A DNA stretch of 64,000 bases. It comes from Nonomuraea typhae. Lineage in GTDB: Bacteria > Actinomycetota > Actinomycetes > Streptosporangiales > Streptosporangiaceae. Below, piece by piece: positions 40,042 to 48,270 of this stretch (the stretch's first letter is position 1; each line of letters opens with the position of its first letter). A model generated the notes under the pieces. It was not told the DNA's origin. It searched no databases and saw only the letters and a program-made list of their open reading frames with translations. The translations under genes were made by a program, and so were the position numbers. The stretch covers positions 121,038 through 185,037 of the forward strand of contig NZ_VRLV01000022.1 of NCBI RefSeq assembly GCF_009760925.1, read 5' to 3'.

Positions 40042-40899
40042 ATGACCATCCTCGTGACCGGAGCGACCGGCACCGTGGGCAGGCACGTGGTCGATCGGCT
40101 CCTCGCGGCCGGACAGCCCGTGCGGGCGCTCACCCGCAACCCGGACGCCGCCGGCCTGCCCGACGGCGTCGACGTCGTCTCAGGTGACCTGAACCGGCCG
40201 GGCGAGCTGTCGTTCGACGGGGTCACGGCCGTGTTCCTCATCCCCGGCCTCTTCGACCCCGAGCACGCCAGCGACCTCGCACAAACCTTCACCGGCCGCG
40301 CCACGGCGGCCGGCGCCGCCCGGATCGTGTCCCTGACCAGTTCCGGCGTCACGGGCCGGCGGGCCGGCTTCTACAAGACGCTGCGCGCGGTGGAACACCT
40401 CGTGGAGAAGTCCGGGGCGGCCTGGACCCACATACGGCCCGGCGAGTTCGCCGTCAACAAGCTCGACGTGTGGGGCGCGTCCATCCGGGCCGAGAACCTG
40501 GTCCGCAACGCCTACCCCGACGGCATCGGCGTGCCGATCCACGAGGCCGACATCGCCGACGTCGCCGCGATCGCGCTCCTTCAGGACGGTCACGCGGGCC
40601 GGGCCTACGACCTGACCGGGCCGCAGCCGCTCACCCACCGGCAGCAGGCGGAGGCGATCGGCACCGGGCTCGGCCGTGCCATCGCATTCGAGGCGCTGAC
40701 CTACGGGCAGGCCCGCCAGTCCTACATCGAGGCCGGGCTGCCGATGGAGGTCGCCGAGTTCATCCTGGGCTACCAGGCCGAGTACGCCGAGGAGCCCCCG
40801 CCGGTCTCCCCCACCTTCGAGCAGGTAACCGGAAACAGCGGCCGCACGCTCGCGCAGTGGGCGGCCGACCACGCCGCCGACCTGGCCCCAGCCGCCTGA
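40042..40899 (+). CDS. NmrA-like NAD(P)H-binding protein
   Basis: 285-residue atypical short-chain dehydrogenase. ILVTGATGTVGRHVVDRLLA is the nucleotide loop at the N-terminus; GAARIVSLTSSGVTGRRAGF and FYKTLRAVEHLVEKSG give the active-site side, where the usual Tyr-x3-Lys is only partly present. The closest family is the NmrA/quinone-oxidoreductase-like group that reduces quinones or senses NADP. AGAGAGG precedes the ATG. A single gene; the next regulator is not obviously linked. Confidence 0.88.
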   Translation: MTILVTGATGTVGRHVVDRLLAAGQPVRALTRNPDAAGLPDGVDVVSGDLNRPGELSFDGVTAVFLIPGLFDPEHASDLAQTFTGRATAAGAARIVSLTSSGVTGRRAGFYKTLRAVEHLVEKSGAAWTHIRPGEFAVNKLDVWGASIRAENLVRNAYPDGIGVPIHEADIADVAAIALLQDGHAGRAYDLTGPQPLTHRQQAEAIGTGLGRAIAFEALTYGQARQSYIEAGLPMEVAEFILGYQAEYAEEPPPVSPTFEQVTGNSGRTLAQWAADHAADLAPAA

Positions 40900-41283
40900 C
40901 GGCCACCAGCACGAGAGGAGGCGGTACGGCGAGCGTCTCGGCCCGCCGCCCCGCCCCCTCCGCCAGCCAGCCCCTCCGCCCGCCAGCACCGCCCGCCGGC
41001 TTCGCCCGCGATCCGGCACCTACGTCAGCGCGCCATCGCCCCACCGAGCAGGGAGTGCGCCCGAACTCACGCGTCTCGCCACCTCGCAGACCAAGGGTGC
41101 CGGGGCTACCCGGCCTCAGGGTGCGAGGTGGGAACCGGCCGGCCATCGGATGGCCCCGCACCCGTGGGCTCCTGCATCTGGTGCGCGTTCGCATGTACCG
41201 GGTGGCGCACTCCCACGTGCACGCCGACAGAGGCCAAGCCCGTGGCCAAGCCGGTCTAGCGAAGCCCGTGAGGCGAAGCCGGT
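40900..41283. other. Gene-free stretch with a structured hairpin
   Basis: No credible gene in 384 bases. A long-range hairpin at 41079-41131 pairs CCACCTCGCA with TGCGAGGTGG (10 pairs) and encloses a second stem GCCGGG/CCCGGC (6 pairs, 4-base loop). A 19-base exact direct repeat (AAGCCGGTCTAGCGAAGCC) occurs at 41248-41266 and 41276-41294, reaching the stop codon of the MarR gene. The hairpin may be a terminator or part of a small RNA. Confidence 0.55.
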
Positions 41284-41742
41284 CTAGCGAAGCCGATGGG
41301 CCTCTGCGGCGGTGCTGCGTTCTGCCAGGTCCAGGAAGCGCAGCAGCACGTCGAGCTCTCCGTCGGTGAACTCCTCCAGGTCCTCCATCGTCCGGGCGAC
41401 CAGCCCAGCGTAGGCGTCGGTGACCCGGTCCAGGCCGTCTTGGGTGGGTTCGATGAGGACGCGCCTGCGGTCGGCGGGGTCCGGGACGCGCCGGACGCAT
41501 CCGGCGGCCACGAGCCGGTCGATCATCCGTGAGGCCGCCCCGGTCGTGAGGTTGACGCGCTTGGCCAGGGTGCCGGGGGTCGCCGGGCCCTGCTGGCCCA
41601 GGAAGTGCAGGCACTGCACGTCGGTGTCGGTGACGCCGAGGCGGGCGGCGACGACGCTGTTGAGCTGGACGACGCGGATCGCCCAGCTCGGCACCGCCGA
41701 CCTGGTCAGGCGGGTGATCAGCTTTTCTCGAACGGAGTCCAT
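41284..41742 (-). CDS. MarR family regulator
   Basis: 152-residue winged-helix dimer. Core: GVTDTDVQCLHFLGQQGPAT, then LAKRVNLTTGAASRMIDRLV (recognition helix) and wing VPDPADRRRVLIEPTQDG. It diverges from the cytochrome P450 gene, and three copies of a TGCGTNRCGCA palindrome lie between them, giving a compact ligand-responsive switch. The ATG at 41742 is preferred; upstream codons fall inside the operator region. Confidence 0.9.
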   Translation of the reverse strand: MDSVREKLITRLTRSAVPSWAIRVVQLNSVVAARLGVTDTDVQCLHFLGQQGPATPGTLAKRVNLTTGAASRMIDRLVAAGCVRRVPDPADRRRVLIEPTQDGLDRVTDAYAGLVARTMEDLEEFTDGELDVLLRFLDLAERSTAAEAHRLR

Positions 41743-41766
41743 GGAACGCCCTCGCCAAAATTTCGC

Positions 41767-41858
41767 TGCGTCGCGCAGTGATTTTCGTGTTAGATTCGCT
41801 GCGTGACGCAACTTCTGCACAACACAGCTTCTGTGCTACACAGCCTCTGCGTCACGCA
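41767..41858. promoter_or_regulatory. Three TGCGTNRCGCA operators between MarR and P450 genes
   Basis: TGCGTCGCGCA (41767-41777), TGCGTGACGCA (41800-41810) and TGCGTCACGCA (41848-41858) are 11-base palindromes with the same arms, 33 and 48 bases apart. An ACAG-N3-CTGT dyad lies between the last two. They cover the divergent promoters. Confidence 0.85.
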
Positions 41859-41885
41859 GTCATTCTAGCGCACCCCAGGAGCCCC

Positions 41886-43517
41886 ATGCCTTTCCCCGCG
41901 AACCCCACCGAGCAGCCCTCCCCCACCACCACCGCCGAACCGCCCTCTCCCACCCCGGCAACCGCCGAGCGGCCCTGCCCCAACACGAGCGTCGCAGGGC
42001 AGCCCGCCGCCACCGCCGAGCAACCCTGCCCCACTACGATCGCCGCTGAGCAGCCCTCCCGCGCCGCCACCACCGTCGCCGCCGAGCAGCCCTGCCCCGC
42101 CACCGCCACCGCCACCGCCACCGAGCAGCCCTGCGCTGCCACGACCGCCGTCGACGCCGAGCAGCCCTCCTCCGCCTCCGTCCCCGAGCAGCCCTCCTCC
42201 GCCTCCGTCCCCGAGCAGCCCTCCTCCGCCTCCGTCCCCGAGCAGCCCGCCGTCACCGCAACCATCGCCCCCTTCATCGCGACCGCCGACCCCTTCACCG
42301 CGACCACCCGCGGCCTCGACGACCCCCATCCCGCCCGCGCCTTGCTGCGCGCCGCGGGTCCCATCGTCCAGGTCCCGGCGCCTGCCGGCGGCGGGCACGT
42401 GTGGATCGTCACCGACGACGCCCTCGCCCGCCGCGTCCTCGTCCACCCCGGCATCGTCAAAGACCCCGCCTACGCGCCCGCCGGCTGGGACCCGCGCGCC
42501 GCCGGTCTCGAACCGACCGCCGCCGAGCAGCCCTCCCTCACCACCACCGACGGCCCCGGCCACACCCGCCTGCGCCAGGCGCATTCCCCGCTCTTCACCG
42601 CCCGCCGCATGGCCGCCTTCACCGGCCGCGTCACGACCCTGGCCCGCGACCTCCTCGCCAGGGCGGCCGCCTCCGGCGACCCGGTTGACCTCGCCGCCGA
42701 CTTCACCACCCGCTACCCGCTCAACGTCGTCTGCGACGTGCTCGGCGTGCCGCTCGACCGCGTCGACGAGGCCTTGTCCGCGTGCCGCCGCATGTACAGC
42801 GACGACCCCGAGCAGGTCGGCCAGGCCATGGCCGCCTTCGCCGACCTCGCCGCCGCCGCCCTGGAGAACGACCGGGACAGCCTCACCCTGAAGAACGACC
42901 GAGACGGCCTCACCCTGAAGAACGACCGGGACGCCGCCGCCATGGGCGACGGCCGGGACAGCCTTGCCGTGGAGGTCGGCCGGGGCGGCCTCGCCGTACA
43001 GCTGCTGGGCAATCTGCCGGAAGAGGCCCGGCCGCACATCCACTACCTGCTCTTCACGCTCATCTACGCGGGCCAGCTGACCACCGACCCGTCCCTGGGT
43101 TTCCTGCTGGCCCGCGCTCTCGACCGGCGCACGCCGCCGGCCGCGCTCGACGACCTCGTGCGCGACACCTTGCGCAGGCACTCCCCCGCTCCCTTCACGC
43201 TGTGGCGGTTCGCGGGAGAAGACCTGGACCTCGCAGGGGTACGGCTGGCCGCCCGTTCTCCGATCCTCATCGACATCCAGGGCATCAACACCGACCCGGA
43301 GCGCTCCATCGGGGCCGACCTGGTGTTCGGCGCCGGTCCGCACTACTGCACGGGCGCGCATCTGGCCCAGTTGGAGCTGCGGATCCTGGTGGAGGTGCTG
43401 CAGGAGGAGTATCCGGACGCCCGGCTGGCCGTGCCGTACTCCGAACTCCGTCAAACCGACTTCGGCGGCATCCAGGGCAGCCGGGTCACCTCCCTCCCGG
43501 TGTACCTCCGCGGCTGA
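41886..43517 (+). CDS. Cytochrome P450 with low-complexity N-terminal extension and internal repeats
   Basis: 543 residues against about 400 for class I bacterial P450s. The first 120 residues are Ala/Thr/Pro/Glu low-complexity built around EQPS/EQPC; a further AAEQPSL sits inside the core just before TTTDGPGHTRLR. The I-helix AGQLTTDP carries the oxygen-activating Thr, and the heme loop FGAGPHYCTGAHLA has the Cys ligand. The K-helix reads DTLRRH, so the near-invariant ExxR is DxxR. A repeat of NDRD(S/G)LTL occurs near residues 327-350. Redox partners are not nearby. Its tail overlaps the PH-domain gene by 32 bases. Confidence 0.88.
   Translation: MPFPANPTEQPSPTTTAEPPSPTPATAERPCPNTSVAGQPAATAEQPCPTTIAAEQPSRAATTVAAEQPCPATATATATEQPCAATTAVDAEQPSSASVPEQPSSASVPEQPSSASVPEQPAVTATIAPFIATADPFTATTRGLDDPHPARALLRAAGPIVQVPAPAGGGHVWIVTDDALARRVLVHPGIVKDPAYAPAGWDPRAAGLEPTAAEQPSLTTTDGPGHTRLRQAHSPLFTARRMAAFTGRVTTLARDLLARAAASGDPVDLAADFTTRYPLNVVCDVLGVPLDRVDEALSACRRMYSDDPEQVGQAMAAFADLAAAALENDRDSLTLKNDRDGLTLKNDRDAAAMGDGRDSLAVEVGRGGLAVQLLGNLPEEARPHIHYLLFTLIYAGQLTTDPSLGFLLARALDRRTPPAALDDLVRDTLRRHSPAPFTLWRFAGEDLDLAGVRLAARSPILIDIQGINTDPERSIGADLVFGAGPHYCTGAHLAQLELRILVEVLQEEYPDARLAVPYSELRQTDFGGIQGSRVTSLPVYLRG
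42159..42248 (+). repeat. 27-bp in-frame tandem repeat (EQPSSASVP)
   Basis: Three exact 27-base units at 42159, 42186 and 42213 plus a 9-base partial fourth. Related units based on GAGCAGCCCTSC occur irregularly upstream from about 41912 and once more near 42526, all in frame with the P450. Confidence 0.92.
42864..42935 (+). repeat. 27-bp in-frame repeat inside the P450 core (NDRDxLTLK)
   Basis: Two near-identical 27-base units (42864-42890, 42891-42917) and a partial third (42918-42935) encode NDRDSLTLK/NDRDGLTLK/NDRDA. They sit between the E/F region and the I-helix, where such a loop insertion can be tolerated. Confidence 0.85.
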
Positions 43518-44994
43518 CGGCTCGTTCGGTGAACGGCGCCAGCAGCCCGGGAACGGCCGCCTCCGCGACCTCGAGGCCGTCGCGCACGGCCACGTCGCGG
43601 ACCTTGTAGGCGCCGTCCCCGGCAGCCGTGGTGGCGGCGATGGTGAGCAGGTCGTTGCGGCGCTGGAAGGGGGATCGCGTGACGGTCCAGCCGATCACGC
43701 CTTCGCGTCCCAGCGCGGCCGTGCGGCGCACGAACGTCCCGGCGCGCACCACGAGAAACCGCCCGTGTACGGCGTGGCCGAGGGCCCGATAGGCGTCGCC
43801 CGCCAGCAGCAACACGACCGGTAGCCCGGCCAGTGCGATGACCCAGGCGACGTGGACCAGGACGGGGGTCAGCCACAACCCGAGCCCGAGCGGAACGACG
43901 GCGATCCCGGCCAGCACCAGCAGGCCACGGGTGATCCGGCGGCGCAACGCGACCCGGGGGTGGGCCCCGAGGGGCGTCTCGACAGGCGAGTCCGGCGTGG
44001 CCCGGGGGCGGGTGCCGAGGGCCGGATTCGGGTACGGCGTGGCCAGTACCTCCGCGGCGACCCGGAGGGCTTCGGCGCGGGGCACGGGTGGGGTGAGGGG
44101 GCGTCGGCTGCGGTTCTCTTCGCTGTCCCCGAGGCCGGTGGCGATGGCGTTGAGCCGGGCGCCGCCGGCCCGGCGCAGCAGCATGGGCTCGGTGACCTCG
44201 ACGCCCCTGACCCGCTGGGCCTCCATGGTGACCGACCGGGTGACGAGCAGGCCGCGCCGTACCCGGAAGAGGCCGTTCTCGCGTTCCAGGCGGAAGCCGG
44301 CCCAGGCGTCGACGAACGTGACGAAGGAGATCGCGAGGCCGGACAGGAGGACGGCGGCCACGGTGACGAGGGTGCCGAACCACGGCGGGTCGAAGAGGTT
44401 CCTGAAGAACTCCCACGCGAGCGGGTCGATCTTCATCTCGCGCAGGATGCGGTAGGCGGTGCCGGCACCGATGAAGACGGAGCCGACGCCCCACACGGTG
44501 AGCGGGGCGTAGCGGAGCCAGGCCCAGTTCAGCTCGGCGATCGTGGGGTCGGCGGCCGGCGCCACGGCGGTGCGGCGTTCCCAGAGCAGGCGGCGCAGGT
44601 CGTCGGCCTGGCGCGCGGTGATGCCGTCCAGGGACAGCTCGCGCGACGTGGCCGAGATGCGCAGCGAGGTGAGGCCGAACAGCCGGTGCAGCGGCTTGGT
44701 GTGACGCTCGACGCCGCGGATGCGGTCGAGCGGGACGGAGCTGCGGGTGCGGAACAGCAGCCCGGAGCGGAGCTCGGCGCGCTCGCCGGTGATCCGGAAG
44801 CGGGTGGTGAGCAGGCGCATCGTGCCGATCCCGGTGATCACGAGGAAGGTGACGACCAGGGAGCCGAGCGTGATGATCGCCTGGAGGCCGGCGCCGGTGA
44901 AGGCGACCGTGAGGGTGAACAGTGCCAGCGGTCCGGCCAGCATGCTGAGGTTGACCAGCAGCAGCCGGGGGCTGAGCCGGAGCTCGGTGGTCAT
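43486..44994 (-). CDS. Membrane protein with duplicated PH-like (YdbT/bPH2) domains
   Basis: 502 residues. Two pairs of membrane helices each followed by a bacterial PH-like domain: LTTRFRITGERAELRSGLLF with VPLDRIRGVERHTKPLHRLF is the first, and VRRGLLVTRSVTMEAQRVRG with VTEPMLLRRAGGARLNAIAT the second; a third, more diverged unit lies near the C-terminus (GRFLVVRAGTFVRRTAALG). This matches YdbT-type proteins. ATGA overlaps the smaller PH gene upstream by four bases. Members contribute to membrane-stress responses; function is unproven. Confidence 0.88.
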   Translation of the reverse strand: MTTELRLSPRLLLVNLSMLAGPLALFTLTVAFTGAGLQAIITLGSLVVTFLVITGIGTMRLLTTRFRITGERAELRSGLLFRTRSSVPLDRIRGVERHTKPLHRLFGLTSLRISATSRELSLDGITARQADDLRRLLWERRTAVAPAADPTIAELNWAWLRYAPLTVWGVGSVFIGAGTAYRILREMKIDPLAWEFFRNLFDPPWFGTLVTVAAVLLSGLAISFVTFVDAWAGFRLERENGLFRVRRGLLVTRSVTMEAQRVRGVEVTEPMLLRRAGGARLNAIATGLGDSEENRSRRPLTPPVPRAEALRVAAEVLATPYPNPALGTRPRATPDSPVETPLGAHPRVALRRRITRGLLVLAGIAVVPLGLGLWLTPVLVHVAWVIALAGLPVVLLLAGDAYRALGHAVHGRFLVVRAGTFVRRTAALGREGVIGWTVTRSPFQRRNDLLTIAATTAAGDGAYKVRDVAVRDGLEVAEAAVPGLLAPFTERAVSRGGTPGGR

Positions 44995-45473
44995 GCCGCG
45001 TCTCCCGGGGTTGCCTGGGTGATGCCGGCGAGGTGGTCGACCAGCGCCTGGGCGGTCCTGTGGTCGATGCCTTTGATCTTCACCGCGCCGGCGGCCGAGG
45101 CGGTGGTGACGGTGACGCCGGCCAGGCCGTACAGCTGCTGCAGCGGGCCGCGCAGGGTGTCGACCGTCTGCACGCGCGACAGCGGCACCACGCGCCAGCT
45201 CTGCCAGAGCCAGCCCGAGGCGGCGTAGACGGCCTCGCCGGTGGTCTCCCAGCGGTGGACGCGGTAGCGCCACAGGGGCATCACGGCCATGTACGCCAGT
45301 CCGGGCAGCAGGGTGATCAGGAAGGCGCAGCCGAAGAACGGCCTGGCGGGCGGGATGGCCAGGTGGAGCACGCCGAAGACGATCGGCAGCGGCAGGGCGA
45401 GGACGGCCGCCTGGGTCGCCCACCAGGCGATGGCGCGGTTGTGCACCCTGTTGTGCGGGGGGCGGAGCCTCAT
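44991..45473 (-). CDS. PH domain (YdbS-like) membrane protein
   Basis: 160 residues: two membrane helices (AVLALPLPIVFGVLHLAIP and FFGCAFLITLLPGLAYMAV) followed by a bPH2 domain (SWRVVPLSRVQTVDTLRGPL, then LYGLAGVTVTTASAAGAVKI). YdbS and YdbT proteins are usually encoded side by side, as here. Both ends overlap neighbouring genes by four bases (ATGA at 45470 and 44991). Confidence 0.88.
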   Translation of the reverse strand: MRLRPPHNRVHNRAIAWWATQAAVLALPLPIVFGVLHLAIPPARPFFGCAFLITLLPGLAYMAVMPLWRYRVHRWETTGEAVYAASGWLWQSWRVVPLSRVQTVDTLRGPLQQLYGLAGVTVTTASAAGAVKIKGIDHRTAQALVDHLAGITQATPGDAA

Positions 45474-45964
45474 CGCGTCACCTTCTTGTTCAGGAGGACT
45501 GCGGCCCTGGTCAGGACCATGGCGAGGGTCATGAAGACGAAGGCGTTGGCGTAGACGTCCGGGCCGCTGATCTTGTAGTCGATGCTGAAGCGCACGACGC
45601 CGGCGCCGAACCAGTGCTCCGAGCCGTAGGCGAACACCACCCGCGCGGCCGACAGAAGCATCCAGACCAGGGCGTAGGCGATGCCGCCCACGGTGTACAC
45701 CTCTCCGTCGGCGCCCCGGTGCGCGGGCAGCAGCGCCGCAGCCACGAGTCCGCAGATGACGCCGAGGCCGATGCCGGCGAGCTGGAGCAGCGGGTCGTTG
45801 CCGCCCGTCGGCAGCGAGCGCACGAAGACGGCGATCACGACGGCGACCGCGACGAGCGAGCGCAGCATGCGCCAGACGGTGACCTTCCGGGTGCCGAGGT
45901 CGGTCGCCAGGATGACGACGAGGATCGTCCCGCTGGCGATCAAGGCGGTCAGGGACGGGCTCAT
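45470..45964 (-). CDS. Membrane protein, first gene of the PH-domain operon
   Basis: 164 residues with about five hydrophobic segments (LTALIASGTILVVILATDLG, LRSLVAVAVVIAVFVRSLP, LAGIGLGVICGLVAAALLP, GIAYALVWMLLSAARVVFAY, VYANAFVFMTLAMVLTRAAV). No domain recognised. GGAGGAG precedes the ATG. It diverges from the histidine kinase gene, with a 26-base dyad between, and overlaps the next gene by four bases. Confidence 0.75.
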   Translation of the reverse strand: MSPSLTALIASGTILVVILATDLGTRKVTVWRMLRSLVAVAVVIAVFVRSLPTGGNDPLLQLAGIGLGVICGLVAAALLPAHRGADGEVYTVGGIAYALVWMLLSAARVVFAYGSEHWFGAGVVRFSIDYKISGPDVYANAFVFMTLAMVLTRAAVLLNKKVTR

Positions 45965-46050
45965 GTCCGCGAATCTCCTCCTTGGCTGCGCTTTCACCGG
46001 CAACGCTAGGTTTCGCAGGCATGCCGTACTGACGACTGAACGGCTGGTTC

Positions 46051-46076
46051 ACTTGTCCACCGATCGATGGACAAGT
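46051..46076. promoter_or_regulatory. 26-bp dyad between PH-domain operon and two-component genes
   Basis: ACTTGTCCACCG and CGATGGACAAGT arms with two mismatched positions over 26 bases. It ends 15 bases before the kinase GTG and is 87 bases from the opposite start. A likely binding site for the neighbouring LuxR-type response regulator. Confidence 0.7.
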
Positions 46077-46091
46077 GATAGGACTTGCCGG

Positions 46092-47270
46092 GTGAGCATT
46101 GAAGCGGGCACCCGCTGGTTCGGCCTGTGGGACGTCTACTTCGCCGTGTCCTACGCCGTGACCACCGCCTTGCTGTTCACCTCTGTGAGCGAGCCGATGT
46201 ACCGGTTCGTGGCGCTGGCGGCGCTGACGACGGCCATCCCCTGGTACGCGGCCGTCGGCCGGGCCGGGATGACGCAACCGCGCGGCAGGCGCGGCGCCGT
46301 GTTCTCCGCGGGCCTGTTCGCGCTGTTCGCGGTGGCCGTCGTGGCGGATCTGCGGGCGTCGTTCGCGTTGTTCGCCGTGGTGCCGATGCTGATGATGAGC
46401 CTGCGGACGCCGCCGGGGATCGCCCTGGCGTCGGTGGCGAACCTGCTGCCGGTGATCGTGGTGTGGTGGTACGGCGGCGCCGTCATGACCGTGCTGCCCA
46501 CCTCGCTGCTGGGCATCGCCCTGTCGGTGCTGCTCGGCCTGTGGATCACGCGGGTGACGCAGCAGAGCATGGCCCGCGCCGAGCTCATCGAGGAACTGCG
46601 CCGCAACCGCGAGCAGGTGGCCGTGCTCTCGCGCCAGGCGGGGGTGGCGGCCGAGCGCGAGCGCCTGGCCAGGGAGATCCACGACACCATCGCCCAGGGC
46701 CTGACCAGCGTCATCAGCCTGGTCCAGGCCGCCGAGGCGGATCTCGGCGGCGACCCCGCCGTGGTCAGGTCCCACCTGAGCCTGGCGGCCGCGGTGGCCC
46801 GCGAGAGCCTGGCCGAGGCCCGCGGGTTCGTCGCCGAACTGACCCCGCCGGCGCTGCGGGAGTCGTCACTGGTGCAGGCGGCCCGCCGCCAGGCCGCGAG
46901 CCTGGCCGCGCAGACCGGCATGCGCGCCGGCGTCGTCGTCGAGGGCGCCGAACGCGAACTCCCGATGGCGGCCGGTGTGGTCCTGCTGCGCTCCCTGCAG
47001 GAGTCCGTCGCCAACATCCGCAAACACGCCGCCGGGGCCCGCACGGCCGAGATCCTGCTCGGTTACGGCTCCGGCGCCGTCCGCCTGCGGGTGCGCGACG
47101 ACGGCCCCGGCTTCGACCCTGGCCACGACCATCAGGGGTACGGCTTGCGCGGCATGCTGACCAGGGCGCAGGAGATCGGCGGGGTGGCGACGGCGGTCAG
47201 CGCCCCCGGGCAGGGCACGACGATCGAGGTGACGGTGCCGGTGAGCGAAGGGGAACCCGATGACCGGTGA
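46092..47270 (+). CDS. Sensor histidine kinase (NarL-type, HisKA_3)
   Basis: 392 residues. About five N-terminal membrane helices (from DVYFAVSYAVTTALLFTSV to LLGIALSVLLGLWI) with little outside loop, suggesting sensing within the membrane. A coiled segment leads to the phospho-acceptor His in REIHDTIAQGLTSVISLVQ near residue 195. The ATP-binding end shows DDGPGFDPG and GYGLRGMLTRAQEIGG. The GTG at 46092 follows a weak site. It overlaps the response-regulator gene by 11 bases, so kinase and regulator are made together. Confidence 0.92.
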   Translation: MSIEAGTRWFGLWDVYFAVSYAVTTALLFTSVSEPMYRFVALAALTTAIPWYAAVGRAGMTQPRGRRGAVFSAGLFALFAVAVVADLRASFALFAVVPMLMMSLRTPPGIALASVANLLPVIVVWWYGGAVMTVLPTSLLGIALSVLLGLWITRVTQQSMARAELIEELRRNREQVAVLSRQAGVAAERERLAREIHDTIAQGLTSVISLVQAAEADLGGDPAVVRSHLSLAAAVARESLAEARGFVAELTPPALRESSLVQAARRQAASLAAQTGMRAGVVVEGAERELPMAAGVVLLRSLQESVANIRKHAAGARTAEILLGYGSGAVRLRVRDDGPGFDPGHDHQGYGLRGMLTRAQEIGGVATAVSAPGQGTTIEVTVPVSEGEPDDR

Positions 47271-47895
47271 GCAGGCGATCGGCGTGATGCTGGTCGACGA
47301 CCATCCGGTGGTGCGCGAGGGCCTGCGCTCCATGCTGCGCTCGGCCGAGGGCATCGAGGTCGTCGGCCAGGCGGGCTCCGGCGAGGAGGCGATCGCGACC
47401 GTCGCCGCGCTGGCTCCCGACATCGTCCTGCTCGACCTGCGCATGGGCGGCATGGACGGCGTGGAGGCCACCGGGCACATCCTGCGGGCCGCGCCGTACA
47501 CCAAGGTCGTCATCGTGACGACGTACGAGACGGACACCGACATCCTGCGGGCGGTCGAGGCGGGTGCGGCCGGGTACCTGCTGAAGGGCAGTTCCCGGGA
47601 TGAGCTGGTGCAGGCGGTGAAGGCGGCCGCGCGGGGCGAGACCGTGCTGACGCCGTCGCTGGCGCCCAAGCTGTTCCGGGCCCGGCTGCCGGCCGAGCCG
47701 CCCGTGTTGTCGGAGCGTGAGCGCGAGGTGCTTCAGCTGGTCAGCCAGGGGCTGACGAACGCCGACATCGGCAGGCGGCTGTTCATCAGCGAGGCGACGG
47801 TCAAGACGCATCTGCTGCGGTCGTTCAAGAAGTTGTCGGTGTCGGACCGGACCGCGGCGGTGATCACGGCCATGGAGCGCGGCCTGCTGGCGTGA
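47260..47895 (+). CDS. NarL/LuxR-type response regulator
   Basis: 211 residues. Receiver domain: acidic pair in VMLVDDHPVVREGL, phosphorylated Asp in IVLLDLRMGG near residue 57, conserved Thr in VIVTTYETD and Lys in GYLLKGSSRDEL. The C-terminal LuxR helix-turn-helix begins LSEREREVLQLVSQGLTNAD and has SEATVKTHLLRSFKKL as the recognition part. It pairs with the overlapping kinase; the dyad at 46051-46076 and the divergent PH-domain operon are its likely targets. Confidence 0.95.
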   Translation: MTGEQAIGVMLVDDHPVVREGLRSMLRSAEGIEVVGQAGSGEEAIATVAALAPDIVLLDLRMGGMDGVEATGHILRAAPYTKVVIVTTYETDTDILRAVEAGAAGYLLKGSSRDELVQAVKAAARGETVLTPSLAPKLFRARLPAEPPVLSEREREVLQLVSQGLTNADIGRRLFISEATVKTHLLRSFKKLSVSDRTAAVITAMERGLLA

Positions 47896-47898
47896 GCC

Positions 47899-48270
47899 TC
47901 ACAGGCCGCCGCACGCGGCGTTGATCACCTGAAGGTGGCCGGTGGTGGCGGCGCGGACCTTCTGGGCGGAGTCCGCGGCGCCCCCGTCGATCCCCTTGTA
48001 GACGTCGGCCAGGCCGGTCAGCGCCTCGTTGAGCGTGGTGTCACCGGACCTGAGCCCGGCTTGTTCCAGTTGCGCCGCCGCGTCGCCGAGCGCCTTGTCC
48101 AGCCCTGGCGGGTCGCCCGCCAGCGCGGGCAGCTTGGTCAGCAGCTCGTTGGCGATCTTGGTCGCGGACGAGCACGCCTCCGTCATGTTGATGATCGTCC
48201 CGGCGTCCTGGATGGTGCCGCACCCCGCGGTGAAGGCGATCAGGGCACATCCGCTCAGGAAGACTTTCAT
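47899..48270 (-). CDS. Small lipoprotein
   Basis: 123 residues. The signal VFLSGCALIAFTAGC ends in a lipobox-like FTAGC, so the mature protein should be lipid-anchored at Cys17. The rest is helical (ACSSATKIANELLTKLPALA, then LDKALGDAAAQLEQAGLRSG) with two more Cys (TEACSS and NAACGG). No family recognised. Convergent with the response regulator, 3 bases apart. Confidence 0.72.
   Translation of the reverse strand: MKVFLSGCALIAFTAGCGTIQDAGTIINMTEACSSATKIANELLTKLPALAGDPPGLDKALGDAAAQLEQAGLRSGDTTLNEALTGLADVYKGIDGGAADSAQKVRAATTGHLQVINAACGGL

Noticed and set aside
41248..41294. Possible attachment site from the 19-base direct repeat
   Set aside because: The copies are only 9 bases apart and no integrase or tRNA gene adjoins; a local duplication is simpler.
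41865..43454. A 529-codon Gly-rich minus-strand frame opposite the P450
   Set aside because: Composition is the mirror of the Ala/Pro/Thr-rich coding repeat; no start site or motif supports it.
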